DNA of 58,497 bases, taken from positions 34,935 to 93,431 of the forward strand of contig JAHPYZ010000008.1 of NCBI GenBank assembly GCA_019058425.1, in the 5' to 3' direction. A model generated the notes under the pieces. That model worked only from the letters and a program-made list of their open reading frames with translations. It was not told the origin of the DNA and made no database searches. Positions within the stretch are counted from its first letter, which is position 1; each line of letters opens with the position of its first letter. Of the stretch, positions 53,089 through 58,497 are shown piece after piece. The translations under genes were made by a program, and so were the position numbers. This DNA comes from Promethearchaeota archaeon. Lineage in GTDB: Archaea > Asgardarchaeota > Lokiarchaeia > Sigyniarchaeales > SOKP01.

Positions 53089-53280
53089 GATATAAAAAAT
53101 CCCATAAATATACGAGAATCACTCTATCCATTATAAATCTACTCATAATTTACGTCTTATAGATTAATTTATTAATAAGAAATGAAATTCTAATATTTCC
53201 TAATTTTTATTGATTCTATACGGAATTATTGAATATTTTATTATCTGAAGGCTTAATATTCTTTTTGTCTCTATTTAATT

Positions 53281-54570
53281 ATGTTAAAAATATCCTCTGA
53301 ATATCAAAAACTTACTCCTCTGTGGATAGCTGTCTTTGTAGACATTCTTGGTTTTAGTATAATATTACCCTTTTTACCATTTTTTATAGCAGAATTTAAT
53401 GTATCACCTATAATAATTGGACTTCTTTTAAGTTCGAATGCTATTTTTGCTTTCTTTTTCGGGCCAATATTAGGTAAATTAAGCGATAAATATGGTAGAA
53501 AACCTTTTATGTTAATTTCTCAAGCGGGGACTCTATTAGGATTTATAATATTGATTTTTGCTAACAATATTCTTGTCTTATTTATCGCGAGAGTAATAGA
53601 TGGAATATTTAGTGGGCAATTTCCAATCTCCAAAGCAATAATTGGTGATGTAGTTCCTCCAAAGGAACGTCCCAAACAGATGACTAATATAGGAATTGCA
53701 TTTACTCTTGCTTTTTTAATAGGACCCGCGATAGGCGGATTTTTATCACCATTGGGAATAATGGGCCCCGGGATTGTAGCAAGTATATTAGCTGGATTTA
53801 CTTTTATTTTTACAACCTTTTATCTGAAGGAAACACTACCCACAAAGGTAGGTATTCAGGAATGGGCTAATTCAGAGCAATATTCTCAATCTTTCGAAGA
53901 TGTTCCTATGATCACTAAGGAATTCAAAAGAAAAAAATTGTCTATCTGGAAAAACAAACGAACTTTAACACTCTTAGTTCAGTATAGCTTCATTGTAATA
54001 GCTGCAGGTATTTTCCAAACAACTTTTAGCCTGTTTGGAGGACTTCGGTTGGGTTTAAACGCACAAACAATTGGAATTTTACTATCTCTGATGGGTGTCT
54101 TTCAAGTGATTTTTCGAACATTCTTCTTTAATAAAATGCGAAATAGACTTGGAGACCCTAAAACAGCTATGCTGGGTTTAGGTAGTTTTATTCTATCCTA
54201 TTTATTGTTAGCTTTTGTTTCTCAAACTTGGCAATTAGTTTTAATTCTATTCTATATAAGCTTCTCAGGTGCTACTTCAAGGGGAATAACAATTGGCTTT
54301 ACTAGTCGTTCAGTAGATTATCTTAATCAAGGAAAAATCATGGGTATAACTTCTTCTCTAGATAATCTCTCTCAAATGATTGGGCCTATAATTGGGGGAT
54401 TTTTACTCTCATTGTCAGGTAATCTTCCATTCGCTCTTATGTTAAGTGGGTTGAGCATTTTACCATTTATAATAAGTTTCCAAGTGTTAAAATTTGGCTT
54501 TGACAATAGAGAAATGCATCAATTAAGTGAAACTCCCCAATTTTTAATCAAAACTCAACCTCAAAAATGA
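53281..54570 (+). CDS. MFS transporter
   Basis: A 429-residue major facilitator with twelve predicted helices. The MFS motif A is in GKLSDKYGRKPF (about 64-75), and a central cytoplasmic loop (residues 195-225) separates the two halves. It resembles drug or small-molecule exporters of the TetA/Bcr type. The gene stands alone between the HTH_10 gene, which is divergent, and the DUF6125 gene. The substrate is unknown. Confidence 0.9.
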   Translation: MLKISSEYQKLTPLWIAVFVDILGFSIILPFLPFFIAEFNVSPIIIGLLLSSNAIFAFFFGPILGKLSDKYGRKPFMLISQAGTLLGFIILIFANNILVLFIARVIDGIFSGQFPISKAIIGDVVPPKERPKQMTNIGIAFTLAFLIGPAIGGFLSPLGIMGPGIVASILAGFTFIFTTFYLKETLPTKVGIQEWANSEQYSQSFEDVPMITKEFKRKKLSIWKNKRTLTLLVQYSFIVIAAGIFQTTFSLFGGLRLGLNAQTIGILLSLMGVFQVIFRTFFFNKMRNRLGDPKTAMLGLGSFILSYLLLAFVSQTWQLVLILFYISFSGATSRGITIGFTSRSVDYLNQGKIMGITSSLDNLSQMIGPIIGGFLLSLSGNLPFALMLSGLSILPFIISFQVLKFGFDNREMHQLSETPQFLIKTQPQK

Positions 54571-54609
54571 AATCTTTTTATTTTTTCATTAATTTATTGA
54601 TATTCGAAT

Positions 54610-55128
54610 ATGGTAGAGACATTATTTGATGAACTCGATAAATATCAGTTAAAAGAACTTCTTGTGAAATGTTGGATGACTCATGATGGTGCATGGTTTT
54701 ATAACTGTGCCCGCGAGTTAGGTATTGAGACTGCTAACAAACTAAATAAAGCAGCTATTAAGAATTTGTCTGTCATTGAAATGCAAAGAGTTAAAAAGGC
54801 TATGGGATGGGAAAATGTGAAAATAAAAACATTTGAACAAATAAAAACTTTCATTACTAATGGATTTAGCATAGTAAAAGGTGATTTTATGGATTTTAAA
54901 TATAGCTTCCCTGAAAATAATCGTATGCATTGGGAAATGAACCAGTGCTTTGCCTATAACGGCATGAAAATGTTTGGTTTTAGCAAACAATATGAATGTG
55001 GCGTAATTTATCGAGTAAGTTGTTGGTTGGATGCTCTTGGAATTAAGCATAGAATTGAGCCTGAGATAGAAAAGTGTTTACTAAACTCTCGTAAAAAATG
55101 TTCTGGAGATATTATTTTGAATCTATAA
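54610..55128 (+). CDS. DUF6125-family protein
   Basis: This 172-residue protein follows the DUF6125 layout. It begins LKELLVKCWMTHDGAWFYNCA (residues 15-35), with IETANKLNKAA, a central CFAYNGMKMFGFSKQYECGVIYR and the late SCWLDALGIKHRIEP. The final CSGDIIL ends the protein. Family members are common in anaerobes and resemble the ATC-hydrolase-like group to which 14661-15167 belongs. Their function is unknown. The C-terminus is duplicated as a remnant at 37606-37683. Confidence 0.75.
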   Translation: MVETLFDELDKYQLKELLVKCWMTHDGAWFYNCARELGIETANKLNKAAIKNLSVIEMQRVKKAMGWENVKIKTFEQIKTFITNGFSIVKGDFMDFKYSFPENNRMHWEMNQCFAYNGMKMFGFSKQYECGVIYRVSCWLDALGIKHRIEPEIEKCLLNSRKKCSGDIILNL

Positions 55129-55158
55129 AGCATAATTATAAAATTAATATTTTAAAGG

Positions 55159-55845
55159 CTATTTATTATGAAAATTACGAATAGTCTTGCGAATATTCTT
55201 TGCTGCTTTAATTGGTTCTTTTACCCGAGTTATTCCTCCTCCTACAATTATAATATCCACGGGAAATTCTAATATTTGAGAAATGTCATTGGCTCTAATC
55301 CCTCCAGCAATCGCTAATCGTGGATGGTCTCGTAATCGAGCTATTGATTCTAACTCAAATAGCGGAGCTCGTCGGGATGCTTGCCGATCTAAACCACTAT
55401 GTACAAGGGCATAATGTAATTTTGTATCTTCATATTTAAGATCTATGAGACCGGCTAATGTGATGGCAGGTGATCGAGACATAATTAAGTCTGCCATAAT
55501 TTCAACATGAAAATCATTAGCAGCACGTAAAGCCTCTAAGATCGTTACTTCATAAGCATCTGCTAGTATCGAGACAATATCTGCTTTCGCTTTAGCTGCC
55601 ATTTGTACTTCAAGGTATCCCGCATCTGCAGTTTTTAAGTCTGCGCATACCAACTTGTCTGGGTGTGCATCCTTTAAAACTTGAATAACGCGCATTCCTT
55701 CGGATTTTATTAATGGTGTTCCAGCTTCCAAAATATCTATAAATGGAGCTACTTTTTCAGCAATCACTATTGCATCATCCAATTTTTCAAAATCCAAAGC
55801 AACTTGTAGCCTAGGAGATCTTTGCTCCTCTTTTTGTTTTGGCAA
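55159..55845 (-). CDS. 3-hexulose-6-phosphate synthase-like protein (copy 1)
   Basis: This enzyme of the orotidine-5'-phosphate-decarboxylase superfamily condenses formaldehyde with ribulose 5-phosphate, or runs the reverse for ribose supply. LQVALDFEKLDDA, ILEAGTPLIKSEGM with Glu40, ADLKTADAGY (Asp69, Lys71, Asp74), HSGLD and IAGGI are the expected motifs. At 228 residues it is a little longer than the basic enzyme. No 6-phospho-3-hexuloisomerase gene is adjacent and none is fused. A diverged second copy lies 800 bases upstream on the same strand. Confidence 0.9.
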   Translation of the reverse strand: MPKQKEEQRSPRLQVALDFEKLDDAIVIAEKVAPFIDILEAGTPLIKSEGMRVIQVLKDAHPDKLVCADLKTADAGYLEVQMAAKAKADIVSILADAYEVTILEALRAANDFHVEIMADLIMSRSPAITLAGLIDLKYEDTKLHYALVHSGLDRQASRRAPLFELESIARLRDHPRLAIAGGIRANDISQILEFPVDIIIVGGGITRVKEPIKAAKNIRKTIRNFHNK

Positions 55846-56072
55846 CTGATTATTTATAAAACCTTACATATACTCCTAACATAAATGTGTAAATATAATT
55901 TAAATAATTTTTACTTTCTAATTCCAATGAATAAATAGAATCTATATTTTTGAAAGATAAAAGTATTCTCTCATAATAACATAAATTTCTATAATTCCTA
56001 TAAAAATAAATATTAAGAATTAAATTGAAGAGTATTAAAAGATTTAACAATCTATAATATGTAATTAATTAT

Positions 56073-56654
56073 ATGCCTCTCACACCGTATCATTTTGGAC
56101 CAGGTTTATTTATTGGATTATTATTTCTTAGCTTCATTGATTTCCCTACATTCCTTATTGCTAATGTAATCGTGGATATAGAGCCGATTTTCATTTTATT
56201 TTTTCGATTGAATTTACCTATGCATGGATTTTTCCATAGCTTTCTGGGTGGTACAATCATTGCCCTCATTCTTACTGTAATAATGACTAAAATCAGAAAA
56301 TATTTCACTCCCATTATGTCATTCTTCAAAATTGAACAGAAAATCTCCTTTACAAGAATTTTATTTGCATCTCTACTTGGAGTTTATATTCATATTTTAT
56401 TCGATTCTCCAATATATACAGATATAAGACCTTTTTTTCCCTTCGATTTCAATCCTTTCTATAGAAGTACAAGTATGCCCGGATCATTAGAGGCAAAGAT
56501 ATGTGTTTGGTGTTTTTTAAGCGGAGGAGCTGTCTATATAATAAGATTAATAATATTTCTGGTAAAAAACCGAAGAAAATCGGATAATTCTAATAAAAAT
56601 AATAATCTTAATCTACCACAAACTCTCTCAGGTACAAATAGTCTTTTCATTTAG
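56073..56654 (+). CDS. YdjM-like membrane protein (metal-dependent hydrolase type)
   Basis: A 193-residue protein. MPLTPYHFGPGLFIG at the start, NVIVDIEPIFILFF with an Asp-x-Glu-Pro motif, and MHGFFHSFLGG with two His form the metal-site pattern of membrane-bound hydrolases of the YdjM/DUF457 type. Four helices and a polar Asn-rich tail follow. It lies between the two hexulose-phosphate-synthase copies, in the opposite orientation, and its 3' end overlaps the second copy by eight bases. Confidence 0.75.
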   Translation: MPLTPYHFGPGLFIGLLFLSFIDFPTFLIANVIVDIEPIFILFFRLNLPMHGFFHSFLGGTIIALILTVIMTKIRKYFTPIMSFFKIEQKISFTRILFASLLGVYIHILFDSPIYTDIRPFFPFDFNPFYRSTSMPGSLEAKICVWCFLSGGAVYIIRLIIFLVKNRRKSDNSNKNNNLNLPQTLSGTNSLFI

Positions 56655-57333
56655 AGTACTGATTAATAGATTTTCTGATATTTTCTGCCGCTTCATACGG
56701 ATTTTTAGCTCGAGTAATTCCTCCTCCTACAATAATAATAGCCAATGGAAATTTCACTATCTTTTTAATATCTGTGACTCTAATTCCGCCTGCGATCGCT
56801 AATTGTGGATGTTCTCGTAGTCTTGCCACTGCTTCTAACTCAAATAAAGGAGCTCGTCGTGATGCTTGTTGATCTAGACCACTATGAACGAGGGCATAAT
56901 GTAATTTTGTTTCCTTATATCCTAAATCTATAAGACCAGCTAATGTGGTAACCGGTGAACGAGAAACAATTAGATCTGCCATTATTTCTACGTTAAAATC
57001 ATGTGCGGCTCGTAAAGACTCTATGATTGTAACTTCATAAGCATCGGCAAGGACTGTTACAATACCTGCTCCTGCTTTTGCTACCATCTTTACTTCAAGA
57101 TATCCAGTATCAGTAGTTTTTAAATCAGCACACACCAATTTATCTGGGTGCGCATCTTTCAACGCTTTAATAGCTCGCATTCCTTCAGATATTATTAGAG
57201 GTGTTCCAACTTCAAAAATATCTACAAATGGAGCTACTTCATTTGCAATTGCCAAAGCATCATCCAAGATTTCAAAATCTAAAGCCACTTGCAAGCGTGG
57301 GCTTTGTTTCTCTTTATTACCTGTTTGTGGCAT
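56647..57333 (-). CDS. 3-hexulose-6-phosphate synthase-like protein (copy 2)
   Basis: The second copy, also 228 residues, is collinear with copy 1 with substitutions throughout: FEVGTPLIISEGM, ADLKTTDTGY (Asp70, Lys72, Asp75), HSGLDQQASRRAPLFELEAV and IAGGI. All catalytic residues are kept, so both may be active. In archaea these enzymes make ribose 5-phosphate from hexulose 6-phosphate or fix formaldehyde. A dedicated isomerase is missing nearby. Both copies carry the same run HSGLD-x-QASRRAPLFELE, evidence of a duplication within the family. Confidence 0.9.
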   Translation of the reverse strand: MPQTGNKEKQSPRLQVALDFEILDDALAIANEVAPFVDIFEVGTPLIISEGMRAIKALKDAHPDKLVCADLKTTDTGYLEVKMVAKAGAGIVTVLADAYEVTIIESLRAAHDFNVEIMADLIVSRSPVTTLAGLIDLGYKETKLHYALVHSGLDQQASRRAPLFELEAVARLREHPQLAIAGGIRVTDIKKIVKFPLAIIIVGGGITRAKNPYEAAENIRKSINQYSK

Positions 57334-57390
57334 ACTAAGTATTACTCACAAATATAATGTTCTAATTCTTATTATGTAAAAATAATATAA

Positions 57391-57444
57391 TTAATTTTTC
57401 TTTATTTTTGGAGGAATGATATTATATATCAAGAAAGGGATTAA
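57391..57444 (-). pseudogene. 3' remnant of an HxlR-family gene
   Basis: In one minus-strand frame this reads LIPFLIYNIIPPKIKKN and then a stop. The intact HxlR gene at 58118 has LIPFLIYYIIPPRLKKK at the corresponding place. The DNA is correspondingly similar (58197-58235). An in-phase stop and no helix-turn-helix remain upstream, so only the C-terminal tail survives. Confidence 0.7.
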
Positions 57445-57557
57445 TTAACTTAATTGGATAGGAAATATAATGAAATATCACTTATAATGAGTGAAGATTA
57501 TTAATATAGAGAATCCCAATGAACTTCTCTTCCAGCTTTTTCTCAGTACTTCGATGG

Positions 57558-58025
57558 TTACTGATTGATCATCGGAGCTTGACATTTAAAACATTGTTTA
57601 ACACCGCGATAATTTATTATCCCGCACTCTGGACATTTATTATTATCCTCTATATTTTCAATCCATTTTTCAGTTCCCAATTCACGCCAGATAGATATTT
57701 CCTTAAGCATGACTTCCTTACCTTCTGGACTGGGCCAATGTTTTAAAATCTCACATGGAAAATCATCACATTGACGACATCCCTCTAAATTTTTCTTTTT
57801 TATACAGTTTTTTATAGCACATGTTTGACAAAATGGAAATACAACATCATCAGATAGACAACCTGTACAGGCGATATCTTCAATAGTTTTTGCACCCCAC
57901 TTCTCAAAAACAGGTAACAATTTTTTCTTAAAATCATTATCATTTGAAATATGAGCTAAGTAAACCGCGCAAACTCCACAATATAAGCCACAAGGAGATA
58001 ATAATTCTTTTTTTATTTTAACCAT
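57558..58025 (-). CDS. DUF3795 Cys-rich protein with C-terminal zinc ribbon
   Basis: A 155-residue protein. CGLYCGVCAVYLA (12-24) begins the DUF3795 pattern, followed by CTGC, FCQTCAIKNCIKKKNLEGCRQCDDFPC and a C-terminal CPECG / CFKCQ zinc ribbon. DUF3795 is widespread in anaerobes and its function is unknown; the Cys set may bind Fe-S or zinc. It stands next to an HxlR-family regulator (about 90 bases) and a remnant of a second one. Confidence 0.8.
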   Translation of the reverse strand: MVKIKKELLSPCGLYCGVCAVYLAHISNDNDFKKKLLPVFEKWGAKTIEDIACTGCLSDDVVFPFCQTCAIKNCIKKKNLEGCRQCDDFPCEILKHWPSPEGKEVMLKEISIWRELGTEKWIENIEDNNKCPECGIINYRGVKQCFKCQAPMINQ

Positions 58026-58117
58026 AGCTAATCCCTATTAATTGATATATCTTTAAAACATATCAAATTTATTTTTCTTTAATAATTATAGTTAACAACG
58101 ATTCATTGTTACTAGAT

Positions 58118-58497
58118 TTATTCACTTTCTTGTGCTACTGTTTCCTTTACAAATTCTTCTATTTTCTGAATTTTAGGGTATTTTTTCTTTAATCTTGGTG
58201 GGATGATATAATATATTAAGAAAGGGATTAATAAAGCAAAACTTTCCTTTCCAAAGTTGGTTAAATAGTAACTAACTCTTATGGGACTACTCGTAATCAC
58301 CTCTCTTGAAAGAATACCTTTTCTTTCCAAAAATTGAAGACGATCCGTTAGTGTCCGTGAATTTATTTCCTTTCCATCCCTTAAAGGTAAGGATTTCTTA
58401 AGTTCGTTGAATCCACACTTTTCTAATACCATTAGAGTAAAATAAATTTCAATACTCCATTTCCCTTGGATCACGTCGAATACATTATTATATAGGT
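58118..58497 (-). CDS. HxlR-family transcriptional regulator (partial, runs off right edge)
   Basis: The HxlR winged helix begins before GTG 58474. Upstream of that codon the frame stays open to the window edge and reads VFDVIQGKWSIEIYF, where the D-x-I-x-GKW motif is the standard opening of the HxlR domain. The real start therefore lies outside the window and the GTG is internal. Then follow CGFNELKKSLP, EINSRTLTDRLQFLERKGILSREV and a hydrophobic tail (ALLIPFLIYYIIPP) that is unusual for HxlR and may contact the membrane. HxlR regulators in general sense redox or aldehyde signals. Its tail is duplicated as a remnant at 57391-57444. Confidence 0.82.
   Translation of the reverse strand, partial: LYNNVFDVIQGKWSIEIYFTLMVLEKCGFNELKKSLPLRDGKEINSRTLTDRLQFLERKGILSREVITSSPIRVSYYLTNFGKESFALLIPFLIYYIIPPRLKKKYPKIQKIEEFVKETVAQESE

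Noticed and set aside
57519-57746. Plus-strand 75-residue frame overlapping the DUF3795 gene
   Set aside because: It is antisense to a Cys-rich gene with clear family motifs and has no signal of its own.
1-58497. rRNA, tRNA, SRP RNA or RNase P RNA genes
   Set aside because: I looked for GC-rich blocks and for T-loop sequences of the G-G-T-T-C-R-A type on both strands. The only such matches lie inside coding sequence and have no cloverleaf around them.
1-58497. CRISPR array, transposase, integrase or phage genes
   Set aside because: No regularly spaced repeats and no mobile-element or structural phage genes were recognised. The few repeats are gene remnants or local palindromes.

Overview
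The window is strongly AT-rich, densely coded and archaeal in character. Genes are often preceded by TATA-like boxes and followed by long poly-T tracts on the coding strand. The regulators are TrmB-like, HTH_10-like, HxlR and XRE types, and there is a deazaflavin (F420)-type oxidoreductase and a CruF/DUF422-like carotenoid enzyme. Two longin/roadblock-like small proteins, a sphingosine-1-phosphate-lyase homologue, a CWH43-like membrane phosphodiesterase and a TPR protein with a domain I remember from Asgard genomes point to an Asgard archaeon, most likely of the Lokiarchaeia type. That assignment is inference. I saw no rRNA, tRNA, CRISPR array, transposase or phage gene.

Layout. 1-3.7 kb: a truncated surface protein and a long acyl-CoA dehydrogenase. 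4.2-9.2 kb: a UroD-like methyltransferase, then a minus-strand operon of two unusual XRE regulators (one membrane-bound and fused to a bacterial-PH-like domain) and an ABC exporter. 9.6-15.2 kb: an S1P-lyase homologue, a coiled-coil protein, a penicillin-acylase-type hydrolase and an ATC-hydrolase-like protein. 15.2-21 kb: the CWH43-like protein, two nitroreductases, a longin-like protein and a 37-residue Lys/Ala/Pro protein resembling a histone H1 tail. 21-24 kb: a zinc-ribbon protein, a QueG-like Fe-S protein and divergent msrB/msrA. 24-36.5 kb: mainly minus-strand genes, including secreted, membrane and hydrolytic proteins, a TatD-like protein, a radical SAM protein, an NYN nuclease beside an RNase-HII-like protein, and a carotenoid-type membrane protein. 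36.7-39.3 kb: a TPR protein with a DUF6125 gene remnant abutting its stop codon, a thioredoxin-fold protein and a ZIP transporter.

39.3-53 kb is the most remarkable part. An ABC-2 exporter operon diverges from a TrmB-like regulator with a 20-bp perfect palindrome between them. The TrmB gene leads into a methyltransferase and an HgcA-like corrinoid protein fused to an HgcB-like ferredoxin. Around these lie three more SAM methyltransferases, two ICMT-like membrane methyltransferases, an F420-type oxidoreductase, an FMN split-barrel protein and a Cys-rich membrane protein. An HTH_10 regulator closes the block, with a 16-bp palindrome beside the TATA box of the adjacent methyltransferase. Six methyltransferases and one corrinoid/Fe-S protein within about 8.4 kb suggest a methyl-transfer system of unknown substrate.

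53-58.5 kb: an MFS transporter, the intact DUF6125 gene, two hexulose-phosphate-synthase paralogues around a YdjM-like membrane protein, a DUF3795 protein, an HxlR regulator running off the end, and a 3' remnant of a second HxlR gene.
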